Notes: generated by a model not told the origin, from the sequence alone. Counted from the stretch's first letter, positions 1 through 10,048 are shown. The stretch is 64,000 nucleotides of DNA from Candidatus Pantoea varia (GCF_900115075.1 NZ_FOVG01000007.1:94391-158390), one strand, 5' to 3'. Program-made: numbers and translations.

Positions 1-82
1 TATAAATCCACCTCTGTTCTCCCCTTGACCTGCAGCGTCAACTGTTACACTCAAATGACACTTAATCCGGATTCTGACCGCA

Positions 83-1666
83 ATGCCTCATGAAAAAATG
101 CGCCTTCGTTCGCTGCTGACTTTGCTTTCCATTGGAGGCGTCATTCTGACCTCCGGTCTGCTGCTGAGCGCGCTGCTGCTGTTTCAGAAGGCCAATATCG
201 AAGACAGTCTGCTTGAAGGGAACATTGCTTATGCCCGTAAACTGGCCGACACCACCGATCGTTATCTGGCGACAGCGCAACGTGAACTGGCCTGGAGTGC
301 CTCACAGATCAGGGATCTGAGCAATATTCAACGGCTTGAAGGGGAGACCGAGCGTCTCAGAATGCAGTCAGGCTTTTTCAACTCGGTGGTGGTGGTCAAT
401 CATGATGCCATCATTGCGGCAATCTCACCCGATAGCCTGAACCTGATTGGCATGAAGTTGCACTCGGCGGTCAGCCTGCAGGCCATTGCGACCCAGAAGC
501 CCTTTATCTCCGCACCCTTTACCTCTGCCGCCGGTAACTATGTGGTGTTTTTATCTCAGCCGCTGTTCAGCGAAGAGGGCCATTACCTGGGCTACATTGG
601 TGGCACCATCTATCTCAAAAAACAGAGCATGCTGAGTGAAATCCTGAGCCAACATTTTTACACCAGAGGATCGACGGTCAGCGTGGTCAGCAATGAAGGG
701 CTGATTATATTCAGTCACGACCCGGCGCTGGTTGGGACAAAGATGCTGTTGAGTCTGGCACTTCAGAAGCGGCTTGCCACCACGGAAAGCGGGCACTTCA
801 CGCTTGAAAATGACGGGAAAAACTATCTCACCGGGTATGGTACGCTGCGTAAAACCGGCTGGAACGTCTTTATTACCGGTACCTCAGAAACGGTCAGGCA
901 TATTCTGATGCGCACGGCTGAAAGCGCCATCTGGTTCGTTCTGGGCATTATCATCGTCACAGCGGGCGTTATTGCTTTTATGGCGGGGCGGATTGCATCT
1001 CCACTGGAAAAGCTGGCGGACAGAGTACGTGATGGCGGCAGCGAAGCGCAGGCGGAATCCCTCTCCACGGTTAAAACCTGGTATTACGAAGCTGACCGGC
1101 TCAAAGAAGCGGTGCAGGAGCATCGCCACGCTGTTGCGGGTCACCTGGCCGCATTGAATGATGAAGCGATGACCGATCCACTGACCGGGCTGTGCAACCG
1201 ACGCGGATTTTCGGTGCTGGCAGCGCAGTCAGACAGCGACCATGAACAGTGTGCCATTGCTATTGATATTGACCATTTCAAGAAGATAAACGACTGGTAC
1301 GGGCATGATGCGGGCGATGCGGTTCTGGTGAGCCTGGCGGGGTTGCTGCGGCAGCTTTGCCGCACCGGCGATATTGTCAGCCGGTTTGGTGGCGAGGAGT
1401 TTATTCTGCTGCTGCCGCATACTACGCTGGCAGATGCCGCCCGCACCGCAGAACGCATCCGTGAGACCGTCTGCGGCACTACCTTCCCGTTTACCGGGAC
1501 GATGACGATATCAGCAGGGGTAGCTTCGCTGGGAGAACAGGCTGGCGATCGTGAGGCTCTGCTGCGACGTGCCGATGAAGCGCTCTACGAGGCAAAAGCT
1601 GCCGGGCGCAATACTGTGATGATTGCCGGGCCAGACGGCTTCAGCGCGTTTGAGTCGGGCAGGTAA
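83..1666 (+). CDS. Membrane diguanylate cyclase (dCache-GGDEF)
   Basis: This protein (527 aa) should make c-di-GMP from two GTP at the inner membrane. A first membrane segment lies near residues 8-32, followed by an extracytoplasmic sensor of about 240 residues resembling a Cache domain. A second membrane helix lies near 277-300, then a short HAMP-like linker and a C-terminal GGDEF domain. The active-site motif is GGEEF at residues 436-440. An RTGD at 427-430, exactly five residues upstream, matches the product-inhibition I-site, so the cyclase is probably active and feedback-controlled. It converges on the EAL gene to its right with only 24 bp between stops. The first ATG is chosen; an ATG five codons later is possible. 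The sensed ligand cannot be read from the sequence. Confidence 0.93.
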   Translation: MPHEKMRLRSLLTLLSIGGVILTSGLLLSALLLFQKANIEDSLLEGNIAYARKLADTTDRYLATAQRELAWSASQIRDLSNIQRLEGETERLRMQSGFFNSVVVVNHDAIIAAISPDSLNLIGMKLHSAVSLQAIATQKPFISAPFTSAAGNYVVFLSQPLFSEEGHYLGYIGGTIYLKKQSMLSEILSQHFYTRGSTVSVVSNEGLIIFSHDPALVGTKMLLSLALQKRLATTESGHFTLENDGKNYLTGYGTLRKTGWNVFITGTSETVRHILMRTAESAIWFVLGIIIVTAGVIAFMAGRIASPLEKLADRVRDGGSEAQAESLSTVKTWYYEADRLKEAVQEHRHAVAGHLAALNDEAMTDPLTGLCNRRGFSVLAAQSDSDHEQCAIAIDIDHFKKINDWYGHDAGDAVLVSLAGLLRQLCRTGDIVSRFGGEEFILLLPHTTLADAARTAERIRETVCGTTFPFTGTMTISAGVASLGEQAGDREALLRRADEALYEAKAAGRNTVMIAGPDGFSAFESGR

Positions 1667-1690
1667 GAATCGGGGGCTGGTCGGGGAGGC

Positions 1691-3472
1691 TCAGTATTTA
1701 CTGCGTAATCGCCAGCCGAGCCACTCATCCAGCGCCGCTTCCGCCAGCGGTCTGGAGTAGAAAAAGCCCTGCGCCTGATCGCAGCCGAACTCGGTCAGTA
1801 CTTTTACCGTTTCCTCATTCTCCACGCCCTCAGCCAGCACCATGTAATCGAGATCCTTGAGCATTGAAATAATACTGCGGGCGATCACGCGCGATGCCGT
1901 GTCAGAGGAAATCTCGCTGATCAATGATCGGTCCAGCTTGATGACATCCAGCGGCATGCGCCGCAGATAGCTGATGTTGCTATAGCCGGTTCCAAAGTCA
2001 TCCAGTGAAATTCCGAATCCGCGCAGTTTCAGCATCTCAAGCCCCTGCATCGCGGTCGGGCTTTCCAGAATCCGTTCCGTCTCCAGACATTCCACGCCCA
2101 GTAATGAAACCGGCAGCTTCGCCCTGATCATCCGTGCTTCCAGCTCGTCGGCAAAACCGTCGCGGGAAAAATCGCTGCTGCTGACGTTAATGGTGACAGG
2201 CAGCTGAATATAGCTGTTGCTAAGCCGGGAGAGCCGGGCGATGGCGTGCTCTGTGACCCAGGTTGTCAGCTCGCTGAGCAGTTCGGTTTGTCCGGCAACA
2301 GGTAAAAATTGTGCCGGTGACAGTTCACCGCGTTCAGGATGCCGCCAGCGGATCAGCGCCTCCAGTCCAATCGGCTTGCCGCTGTGCAGACAGATTTTAG
2401 GCTGATAGGCGAGCCACAGCCCTTTATCCTGGCGTATTGCCGTGGCCAGGTCATGCATCAGGGCGAAATCCTGGGTATGGCGGGTATCGGTGACCTCACT
2501 GAAGGGCATCGAGGCCACGTCGCGGGTAATGGCCTCATGCAGTGCGCTGACTGCACGCCGCAGGATCTCCTGAGCGGGCATCTCTCCGGTTTTGAAACTC
2601 GCTTCCCCGGTATGGGTCTTCAGCGCGACTGACAGCCCATCGCCGATATCCGCACTGATCCCCGCCAGCTTCGTGGCTACCCAGTTGGCCGTGAGTCTGC
2701 TCTCCTGACGTGTCAGCAGGGCAAAGCGCCCGGTTGCCACGGTATAGAGCATCTCCCCCGGCGCAGGGCGCAGGCGCAGCGGCAGCAATGTCGCCACATC
2801 TTTCAGCAGGCTTTCAACCGGCCCCATGCCCATTGAGCGCGCAAGCTCATAAGCGCGCGGCATATCAATACAGTCAATCAGCACCAGCCGTCGTGGCGTC
2901 GTGTCCCCGGAGGCGGCAAGAAACTGCAGGTCGCGAATCAGACGCTGACGGTTAGGCAGGCCGGTTACCGGATCGGCAAACCCCGCCGAGTGCCAGGCAT
3001 CAAGAAATGACATCACCAGTGTCGCCAGCATTTTAAGCATCGCCACCTGATCGCCACTAAAGCGATGAGGCGCGGTGTCGGTCACACACAGTGTACCCAG
3101 TATCAGGCCGGTGCTGCTTTTCAGCGGCACACCGGCATAAAAGCGGATATAAGGCGCACCCGTAATCAGCGGATGTGCAGCAAAGCGGATATCCAGCAAC
3201 GTATCGGGCACGACTACAGTCGTGTCGCTGTCCACTGCATGCCGGCAGAGGGAGTCCTGCCGTGAGGATTGGGTGAGTGTGAAATTATGCGCCGCCTTTA
3301 CATGCTGCATCTCATCATCCAGTACGGAGATAAAGCTGCCGGGAATACCGAGTGCCTGGCTGGCGAGCCGGACGAACTGTCGCAACACGTCGTCACGACT
3401 TTCGTCGTTGCTGCGCAGCGCGTGCAGGGTTTGCGTGCGGCATTCGTCACCGACGCTAAGGCTCATAAGCAT
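1691..3472 (-). CDS. GAF-(degenerate GGDEF)-EAL c-di-GMP phosphodiesterase
   Basis: A soluble 593-aa protein predicted to hydrolyse c-di-GMP. An N-terminal GAF domain (about 20-160) is followed by a GGDEF-like domain whose signature is lost: the expected GGDEF stretch reads GRFALLT, so it is not a cyclase. The C-terminal EAL domain (about 340-585) keeps the catalytic pattern: EAL in LEALIRW, NVSSSDF, LETE, DDFGTG, the lysine in VIKLD and AEGVENEE. It is therefore probably an active phosphodiesterase. A GGAGG ribosome site lies five bases before the chosen ATG. Its GAF domain resembles that of the hybrid protein at 6.2-8.4 kb, suggesting a shared type of input. Confidence 0.92.
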   Translation of the reverse strand: MLMSLSVGDECRTQTLHALRSNDESRDDVLRQFVRLASQALGIPGSFISVLDDEMQHVKAAHNFTLTQSSRQDSLCRHAVDSDTTVVVPDTLLDIRFAAHPLITGAPYIRFYAGVPLKSSTGLILGTLCVTDTAPHRFSGDQVAMLKMLATLVMSFLDAWHSAGFADPVTGLPNRQRLIRDLQFLAASGDTTPRRLVLIDCIDMPRAYELARSMGMGPVESLLKDVATLLPLRLRPAPGEMLYTVATGRFALLTRQESRLTANWVATKLAGISADIGDGLSVALKTHTGEASFKTGEMPAQEILRRAVSALHEAITRDVASMPFSEVTDTRHTQDFALMHDLATAIRQDKGLWLAYQPKICLHSGKPIGLEALIRWRHPERGELSPAQFLPVAGQTELLSELTTWVTEHAIARLSRLSNSYIQLPVTINVSSSDFSRDGFADELEARMIRAKLPVSLLGVECLETERILESPTAMQGLEMLKLRGFGISLDDFGTGYSNISYLRRMPLDVIKLDRSLISEISSDTASRVIARSIISMLKDLDYMVLAEGVENEETVKVLTEFGCDQAQGFFYSRPLAEAALDEWLGWRLRSKY

Positions 3473-3823
3473 GGAGTCCTCCGCACCGGCTGGTTACGGC
3501 GCGAAATTAAACAGAATTATTAAAGAATGTAGCGTCATGACTACAGACTATTTCTGTAAAAAGATATAGCCGTTAAGTTTTTATTTTTTATTACGCTGCA
3601 CGTCACCGCTGGTCAGAATAGCAAATTCTTTTTCTTTAACGAAATATTTTCGCAGTGACGATTCTAATATTTTTTCTTTAAAAACTATTAATTTCTTAAA
3701 TACCCTGCCAGGATACAGGGCATAAACATAGTGCACGATATAATAACGCATTAAAGTAGATGACATAACTTATTTTTTGCTGATTTTCTTAACTACACCA
3801 ATGACAACATCGGGGAAAACCTC
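3473..3823. other. Intergenic region between divergent EAL and MCP genes
   Basis: About 350 bp of AT-rich DNA between two divergently transcribed signalling genes. It must hold both promoters. A TATAAT-like -10 box lies at about 3739-3744 on the plus strand. No sigma-28 motif (TAAA-N15-GCCGATAA) was found here. Short open frames are present but lack coding character. Confidence 0.5.
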
Positions 3824-5260
3824 ATGAATTCACTCAGGCATTTCACTATCCGCCGCGTTGTGCTGTGGATGATGATCGTCTCACTGGGCATCGTTGCGCT
3901 GACTGGCGGCTACAGCAGCCAAATCCTGCGCGACATCTATCGTCAAACCGATCGCTCAGAGGCTCTGACGCAGCAGCTAAGCTTTCTGGCCCGCAGCGCT
4001 ATTATTTTGCAGAGAGGGTCGTCAGCCGATAAACAGGCTCTTGTCGCCTTAACCCCGGCCGATGCTGAGTGGGATAGCTTCCGTGCCGCACTCACCACCA
4101 CGCCAGCAGAATACGCAACCGTTGCCCGCGCGCAGCTGGATAAGCTGACGCAGCAGCTGGCTGAGAATCAGGCACCCCTGAAAGCTGACCGGCATCGGCT
4201 GGAAAACGTATTGCTGGCAGCACTGATTGCAGCCGTGGCATTGCTGCTGTTCTGTGACCGTTATCTGGTTATCCATCTTGTGCGTCCGGTAGGTAAAATT
4301 CGTGGTCATTTAAAAATCATTGCTGATGGCGATCTGACGCGCGAACCGGAAGACCTGGGGCGCAACTGTGTCGGGCAACTGGTGCCGCTGGTCAAAGAGA
4401 TGCAGCACAGTCTGTTGCAGACGGTCAGCGCTATCCGCGATAACGCAGCCATTCTTCATCGTGAAGCGGGTGACATCGCCGCGGGCAATGCCGATCTCTC
4501 CGACCGGACATCCACTCAGGCCGCTGCGCTGGAGCAGACCGCAGCCAGCATGGAAGAGATCACCGTTACCGTGCGCCACAATGCACAGAATGCCCGTGAA
4601 GCGCGTGAACTGGCTGCCAGCACCACCAATACGACGCATCAGGGTGTGGAACTGGTTCAGACTGTAGCGGCTGCTATCACCAGCATTGCGCAGGGTTCAG
4701 AAAAAATCCGGCAGTTCACCGCCACCATTAATGGCATCGCGTTTCAGACCAACATTCTGGCGCTAAACGCCGCCGTAGAGGCCGCCCGTGCGGGCGAGCA
4801 GGGTCGCGGCTTCGCGGTGGTCGCCAGCGAGGTCCGTTCACTGGCGCAGCGAAGTGCGGCTGCTTCTAAAGAGATCGAAGAGTTGATTGCCGATACCGTG
4901 GCACGCGTCGACGATGGCCGTCGGGCAGCAGAAAGTGCGGGAACCACCATGGCAGCCGTGCTGCGCGGTGTCGGCGGCGTCAATGAACTGATTGGACAGA
5001 TTGCGCTGGCCTCGGATGAACAAAGCAAAGGCATTGCCCAGGTCACCGTGGCCGTGGCAGAACTTGACCGCGTTACGCAGCAGAATGCAACGCTAGTTCA
5101 GCAGGTTTCGGCGACGGCAGGTAGCCTCAGCGGACAGACCCAAACGCTGGGCAGCGTGATTACGCGCTTTACCCTCCCGCATCAAACCGTCGCCGTGGCG
5201 AATAAACGCGTCACACCTGCTGATACAAATGGTGGCTGGGTGACTTTTGGCAAAGCGTAG
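3824..5260 (+). CDS. Methyl-accepting chemotaxis protein
   Basis: A 478-aa transmembrane chemoreceptor. Membrane helices lie near residues 12-30 and 128-152 and bracket a periplasmic sensor of only about 100 residues, shorter than the four-helix sensors of Tar/Tsr. A HAMP domain follows, then the methyl-accepting coiled coil. The highly conserved hairpin tip ([20 protein letters not shown]) binds CheA and CheW. The C terminus has a WVTF motif a few residues before the end, similar to the NWETF tether for CheR/CheB but degenerate and not terminal. It sits inside the c-di-GMP gene block; the ligand is unknown. Confidence 0.93.
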   Translation: MNSLRHFTIRRVVLWMMIVSLGIVALTGGYSSQILRDIYRQTDRSEALTQQLSFLARSAIILQRGSSADKQALVALTPADAEWDSFRAALTTTPAEYATVARAQLDKLTQQLAENQAPLKADRHRLENVLLAALIAAVALLLFCDRYLVIHLVRPVGKIRGHLKIIADGDLTREPEDLGRNCVGQLVPLVKEMQHSLLQTVSAIRDNAAILHREAGDIAAGNADLSDRTSTQAAALEQTAASMEEITVTVRHNAQNAREARELAASTTNTTHQGVELVQTVAAAITSIAQGSEKIRQFTATINGIAFQTNILALNAAVEAARAGEQGRGFAVVASEVRSLAQRSAAASKEIEELIADTVARVDDGRRAAESAGTTMAAVLRGVGGVNELIGQIALASDEQSKGIAQVTVAVAELDRVTQQNATLVQQVSATAGSLSGQTQTLGSVITRFTLPHQTVAVANKRVTPADTNGGWVTFGKA

Positions 5261-5602
5261 TCTTATCAGGGCGCCAGGTGGTTCTGACAAGAGCGAGGCA
5301 GGCCGGAATGACATTCTGTGTTCATTTTGTTTTATTGCGAACTGAATGAACGGTCATTGTTCACGGCCTTGCCGGACGTTAATTTCAGCAGGGGTCCTAT
5401 TATTCAGCGCGATTCACGCCTAATCCGGGTATCGCTTTAAATATAATCCACCTTAATTTCTGTGATTATATTGGCGCTTTTCTTACTGCCGACAGGAAAG
5501 AACTGACAGGTAGTTAAAACTTAACTCAAATTTATGCTTTGGCCACGGACGTATTCTTTTACCCGGCCATCTTACCGGAGCTCCGCAGGCGGAGAGTTTC
5601 AC
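5261..5602. other. Intergenic region upstream of the small HTH gene
   Basis: About 340 bp without a supported gene. It separates the chemoreceptor from the small HTH protein and presumably carries the promoter of the latter. No clear terminator hairpin or known operator was recognised. Confidence 0.4.
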
Positions 5603-5842
5603 ATGGGAAATCAGATTTTACAGCGGCCAATCGCCGTGCAGCATAATGTACGTGAACTGCGGCTTGCTGCCGGTCTCTCTCAGGAGATTGCGGCAGAACG
5701 TTTCGACCTTAGCCAGCGCGTCTGGCAAACCAAAGAAGCCTCGAAAAATCCGGCGCTGCTCAGCCAGGGCGAGTATGAACTGCTGATGTTGCTGGCCGGA
5801 GAGCATCCGCATTATGAACTGGTGCCAAAACTGAAAAAGTAA
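5603..5842 (+). CDS. Small XRE-like helix-turn-helix protein
   Basis: A 79-aa protein whose central part (VRELRLAAGLSQEIAAERF) resembles the first helices of an XRE/Cro-type HTH, so DNA binding is likely. The ATG at 5603 is preferred because a purine-rich GGCGGAGAG site lies just upstream; an in-frame ATG 23 codons earlier has no such site. It has no partner toxin gene next to it. Such single-domain HTH proteins are common in enterobacterial genomes and their targets are unknown. Confidence 0.7.
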   Translation: MGNQILQRPIAVQHNVRELRLAAGLSQEIAAERFDLSQRVWQTKEASKNPALLSQGEYELLMLLAGEHPHYELVPKLKK

Positions 5843-6198
5843 GGCCTTCAACCGGTGTTTTCTCTTAAGTAAAGTCATGCCAGGCCGATATAGAGAGACA
5901 AGCGAAGCGCATTTACCGCTCGTCTGATAAGCCCTGGCCAGATGTCTGGCGTGGTCCGCCATGAGCTGCTGATCCGCCGCAACCCCTTAGCCAGGCATAA
6001 TGTATTAACTGGCGCGCCTTAGTCTGCGGTGCCAGCTTCATCGGGCTCAGCGCGGCGGCAGGTTGCTGCGGAGCTTACTGATGGGCCTTTCTTCCGGCAA
6101 CGGGTCGGCAGCAATTCTGCATGTCCTGTCTGATTGAACGTGTCCTCTTTACGCTGTGTCATGCCGGCCACAGTGGATAACATCAGAGGAGAGTTACG
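5843..6198. other. Intergenic region with a possible sigma-28-like motif
   Basis: About 355 bp with no supported gene. On the plus strand TTAA at 5865-5868 is followed, 15 bases later, by GCCGATAT at 5884-5891. This is close to the flagellar sigma-28 consensus TAAA-N15-GCCGATAA but imperfect at both boxes. If real it would drive the GGDEF-EAL gene with a leader of roughly 300 nt. Confidence 0.35.
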
Positions 6199-8394
6199 CT
6201 GAAACGTCCAGTTTATCATGATGCCGAGGCAGCTCGTCTCGACGCACTTAAGCAGTATAATCTGATGGATTCACCGCCGACCGATGCGCTGGATCGCCTC
6301 ACCACGCTTGCTGCGCGGCTGTTTCGGGTTCCTGTCGCTTTTGTGTCGCTTATCGACGAGAAGCGGCAGTTCTTTGCCTCCCGCTATGGTTTAAATATCT
6401 CAGGGACATCGCGCAACGTCGCCTTCTGTCACCATACGCTGGCACAGGGCGACATCCTCTGCGTGCCCGATACGCTGAAAGATCCGCGCTTTCGCGACAG
6501 TCCGCTGGTACACGGCTACCCCTTTATCCGCTTTTACGCGGGGATCCCGCTCTCGACCCCGGATGGCCATCATATTGGCACGGTCTGCCTGACCGACAGC
6601 CATCCGCGTGAGCCGCTGACCGCAGAGGATAGGAAGCATCTGAGTGATATCGCCGTGCTGGTGATGGATCGCATGGAGATGCATCGTCTGGAGATATTGC
6701 GCTACACCAGCCAGCAGCGGCTTCAGGCAATCTCGACCACTTCTCCTGATGCCATTGTCTGCACCGACCTGCGGCGCGGTATCACCTTCTGGAACCCGGC
6801 TGCCACGGCGCTATTCGGCTACAGTGCAGAGGAGATGCGTGGTCAGTACGTCAGCGAGCTGATTCCGGTTCGCTGCCAGACTGACTACCGTAATGAACTG
6901 GCCCGGATTACCTCTGATGAAGCGGCTATCTCGCACCCCCGCTCGCTGCAGATATGGGGTGTGACGCGCGACGGTCGTGAATTCCCGGCAGAAGTCTCTT
7001 TTTCGGGCTGGCGTGAAGAGGGCGAGCGGCTGGTGGGCATGATCATCCGTGATGTCACGGCCCGTTATGAGAGTGAGGCGCGGCTCTGTGAGCTGGCATC
7101 AATGGATATGCTAACGCGTCTCGCCAGCCGTAGCGCATTTATGGAGCAGGTCGTACTACTGACTAAAGCGGATGTTCCTTATACATTACTGATGACCGAT
7201 CTCGATGGTTTTAAAGAGGTTAACGATACACTGGGGCATGCTGCCGGAGATGCGCTGCTGTGTCATGTGGCTGAACAGATTCGCACGGTGTGCGCCAGTG
7301 CCGTAACGGCTGCCCGGTTGGGCGGTGATGAATTTGTAATCCTGTTAGCGGGCGGGAGCGCAGAAGCGGCGATCACGGCGGAAAAATTGATTGCAGCCGT
7401 ACAGACGCCGTTCCGCTATCACGACTCACCCGTGGTGGTGGGTGCCAGCACCGGCATTGCTTCCTATCCCGAGCATGGACGCGATCCCTCCTCGGTGATG
7501 TCCGCCGCTGACCTGGCGCTCTACCGTGCCAAAGCGTCAGGAAAAGGTTGCAGTATCCTGTTTATGCCCGCGTTTCGTGAAGCGGAGCAGCAGCGCCGCC
7601 GCTTTGAGCGTGAACTGGAAACGGCGGTGCGACAGCAGCAGTTCACGCTCTATTACCAGCCCCGCTACGACGTTGAGAGTGGCAAACTGACTGGCTGCGA
7701 GACACTGGTACGCTGGCAGCATCCGACGCGCGGGCTACTGTTGCCTGCCGAATTTATCGGCATGCTGGTTAAGAGTCCGCTTTCAGTAACGCTGGGGGAA
7801 TGGATCATCCGCAGCGCTCTGGCACAGGTCCGGCAGTGGCAGGTTCGCTCGCCTCAGCTTCGCGTCAGTATCAACCTGTTCCCGCGCCAGTTAGCAGGCA
7901 ACAGTCTGGAAGCGGTGATCCGTGAAAGTGCCGGAGGCGATGCTGGCTTCGTTGAGCTGGAAGTGGATGAACCACTGCTCGCTGTGCTGGTGCAGGACAT
8001 GCCGGTTCAGGTTGAAGCGGTACGCCGGACCGGTGCCTCGTTCGTTATCGATCATTACGGACGCACGCTGGGGGCGATTAACCTGCTGCGCTATAACTTT
8101 GTGGCAGGCTTTAAAATTGATAAGTCGCTGACGCACGAGCTGGGTTCCAGCATGCGGGTGAGAATGATGTTCCGGGCCATTACCGCGCTCGGCAACAGCC
8201 TGGGGATCCGGGTGGCCGCAGAAGGCGTGGAAGACAAAGAGCAGATCGCTTTTGTCACCACTGCCGGATGCGACATTATGCAGGGCAATGGCCTTTGCCG
8301 GCCAATGACGCCGGCGGAATTTGAGGCGATGCTCTGTGGGGAAGAGCACTATCCATCCGCGGTTGCCAGCAGTCACGATGTGACGCCACACTGA
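6199..8394 (+). CDS. GAF-PAS-GGDEF-EAL hybrid, likely cyclase with degenerate EAL; probable CTG start
   Basis: A soluble c-di-GMP protein of about 731 aa. Order: GAF (about 20-165), PAS (about 175-290), GGDEF (about 300-450) and EAL (about 465-715). GGDEF is intact (RLGGDEF). The EAL domain is eroded: EAL reads ETL, and DDFGTG reads IDHYGRT, which loses a metal-binding Asp; AEGVE is kept. It is probably a cyclase with a non-catalytic, perhaps regulatory, EAL domain. The first ATG in frame (6265) would cut off a conserved N-terminal stretch typical of this GAF family (EAARLDALKQYNLMDSPP). Between an in-frame stop at 6178 and 6265 the only reasonable start is CTG at 6199, preceded by AGAGGAGAG at good spacing. 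Confidence 0.85.
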   Translation: MKRPVYHDAEAARLDALKQYNLMDSPPTDALDRLTTLAARLFRVPVAFVSLIDEKRQFFASRYGLNISGTSRNVAFCHHTLAQGDILCVPDTLKDPRFRDSPLVHGYPFIRFYAGIPLSTPDGHHIGTVCLTDSHPREPLTAEDRKHLSDIAVLVMDRMEMHRLEILRYTSQQRLQAISTTSPDAIVCTDLRRGITFWNPAATALFGYSAEEMRGQYVSELIPVRCQTDYRNELARITSDEAAISHPRSLQIWGVTRDGREFPAEVSFSGWREEGERLVGMIIRDVTARYESEARLCELASMDMLTRLASRSAFMEQVVLLTKADVPYTLLMTDLDGFKEVNDTLGHAAGDALLCHVAEQIRTVCASAVTAARLGGDEFVILLAGGSAEAAITAEKLIAAVQTPFRYHDSPVVVGASTGIASYPEHGRDPSSVMSAADLALYRAKASGKGCSILFMPAFREAEQQRRRFERELETAVRQQQFTLYYQPRYDVESGKLTGCETLVRWQHPTRGLLLPAEFIGMLVKSPLSVTLGEWIIRSALAQVRQWQVRSPQLRVSINLFPRQLAGNSLEAVIRESAGGDAGFVELEVDEPLLAVLVQDMPVQVEAVRRTGASFVIDHYGRTLGAINLLRYNFVAGFKIDKSLTHELGSSMRVRMMFRAITALGNSLGIRVAAEGVEDKEQIAFVTTAGCDIMQGNGLCRPMTPAEFEAMLCGEEHYPSAVASSHDVTPH

Positions 8395-8445
8395 TCGATA
8401 TGCCCGTGACAGGCAAAGAGCAGGCTGATCGGCGCCTGCTTTTGG

Positions 8446-9015
8446 TCAGCATTCAGGCCGATATTCCTGTTTGAGGAAGCCGAAGATCCAGTCATCCTGC
8501 CACTGGCCGTCGATAAAGAAGTTCTGCCGCAATGTCCCTTCCTGAACAAAACCCGCAGAAAGCAGAGTGCGACGAGAGGCCGCATTACCCGCTGTTACCG
8601 TGGCGGTCAGCTTGCGATAGTCCAGCTGCTCAAAGCAAAACGCGATGGTGGCATGAAGCGACTCGCTGCCATATCCTTTGCCCTGCGCGTCGGCAGCCAG
8701 AATAAAACCAAACTCCGCAATGCCTTCACCGCGATCGATAAACCCGCAGAAACCAGCCGGTAAACCCGATGTCTTCTCCTCGATCACCAGACACAGCCAG
8801 TGTTTGCAGCCAGGATACCAGGCTGGCAGGCGGACATCAAAAGAGTGGGTTCTGATCTCCTCTGCGCTGCGTGGGTCGCTGATGTACTTCATTACAGATC
8901 GATCCTGACTGACCACCAGATAAAAAGCCCAATCTTCTTCGCGCAGCGGACGGTAAGTCAGGCGTGGCGAGGTGACGTGCGGTGGCATTGCTGGCGGTAA
9001 ATCTTCAGTGGACAT
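8446..9015 (-). CDS. GNAT-family N-acetyltransferase (RimJ/RimL-like)
   Basis: A 189-aa acetyltransferase of the GNAT fold, closest in layout to RimJ/RimL-type ribosomal-protein N-acetyltransferases. It starts with the usual SPRLTYRPLREED strand. It contains the acetyl-CoA loop A-x-G-K-G-Y-G-S-E and the family pattern N-A-A-S-R-R-T-L followed by GF and EG-LRQ. The ATG at 9015 is chosen over an upstream in-frame ATG (9087) because homologous proteins begin shortly before this motif and the extra 24 residues look non-coding. The substrate cannot be assigned. Confidence 0.87.
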   Translation of the reverse strand: MSTEDLPPAMPPHVTSPRLTYRPLREEDWAFYLVVSQDRSVMKYISDPRSAEEIRTHSFDVRLPAWYPGCKHWLCLVIEEKTSGLPAGFCGFIDRGEGIAEFGFILAADAQGKGYGSESLHATIAFCFEQLDYRKLTATVTAGNAASRRTLLSAGFVQEGTLRQNFFIDGQWQDDWIFGFLKQEYRPEC

Positions 9016-9182
9016 CGTGCTACTCTCTGCGTGTCGAATCGGTAAGGCGATGGCGCAAAAATAGCACAGAGTTCCTGACGGGCACATTGGCTGTTATCGC
9101 TCCCCTGCGGGTGATCCGCGCACTTCGTTGCTACGCTTTTAGCCTGATGACTCAATATTGAAACTGATGAGAGTAATTCCCA

Positions 9183-9752
9183 ATGGATCTGAATATGTTT
9201 GAAGCCGCAGCCTGGGCTGGGCTGGGGGCAGCTGCAACTGATCCGCAAGCTGGATTCCGTTATCTGACGCTCTGTACCGTGGATGTTGCACTGCGACCAC
9301 AGGCGCGCACTGTGGTATTGCGCCAGTGTGCCGACAGCCGCCGGATACTGACCTTTCATACTGATGTGCGCAGTCCGAAGTGGCAGGAGATGGCGGCGAA
9401 CCCGCAGGTTACCGTACTGGGATATTGCCATCAGCGCCGTCTGCAATTGCGGATGGCGGGGCAGGCTGAGTGTTATGCTCCGGGAAGCGATGTTGCCCAG
9501 GCAGCGTGGCGAATGTTACCGCCGCACACGCGGCAGACTTATACCGGCGGACCACCGGGTGAAGCACGGGCAAAGGCTGGTGATGCGCCTGAAGCGACAA
9601 CAGCGGAAGCGGGAGAATCTCGCTTTGGCGTGGTCATCGTGAGGGTCAGCGTACTGGACGCTTATCAGCTTCAGCGAAATGATAATCAGCGCGCCCTGTT
9701 TCGCTATGCCTCTGATGGCGGGTTGCAGGGAAGCGAGTGGCTCAACCCCTGA
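9183..9752 (+). CDS. Pyridoxamine-phosphate-oxidase-like FMN split-barrel protein
   Basis: A 189-aa protein of the PNPOx-like split-barrel family. The pattern R-T-V-V-L-R-x-x-D/A followed by L-x-F-x-T-D-x-R-S-x-K fits the FMN-phosphate-binding strands of this family. It is shorter than PdxH and lacks its typical C terminus, so it is more likely an Alr4036-type flavin oxidoreductase of unknown substrate than a vitamin B6 enzyme. It is a single gene with its own promoter region, divergent from the acetyltransferase. Confidence 0.78.
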   Translation: MDLNMFEAAAWAGLGAAATDPQAGFRYLTLCTVDVALRPQARTVVLRQCADSRRILTFHTDVRSPKWQEMAANPQVTVLGYCHQRRLQLRMAGQAECYAPGSDVAQAAWRMLPPHTRQTYTGGPPGEARAKAGDAPEATTAEAGESRFGVVIVRVSVLDAYQLQRNDNQRALFRYASDGGLQGSEWLNP

Positions 9753-10048
9753 TCCGATGCGGCTGATTCACTTCAGACCCGGTTAGCCCCGGATTGCTCA
9801 TCTCCTCCTCTTTCTCCGGGCAAGCAGCGAAACAGATTTGACTGCTTTCCGCTACGCTTTTCATTTTTACTCTTCCGCGTCGCTTATCAGATTTTAGCGC
9901 CATTTTATCTTAACATGGCGTCGTTTTTCTGCTTTTTCCTATCTTTTGCTATTGTTTGTGCCAGGCTTTAATCAACCGAAAAGTAGTCATTTATGCTCAA
10001 GGTCCGGAAAAGTACAAATGATCGCTCTGTATGACAGGCAGGTTCACC

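Noticed and set aside
3581..3766. 61-codon minus-strand frame between EAL and MCP genes
   Set aside because: Lies in AT-rich promoter DNA and shows no family features.
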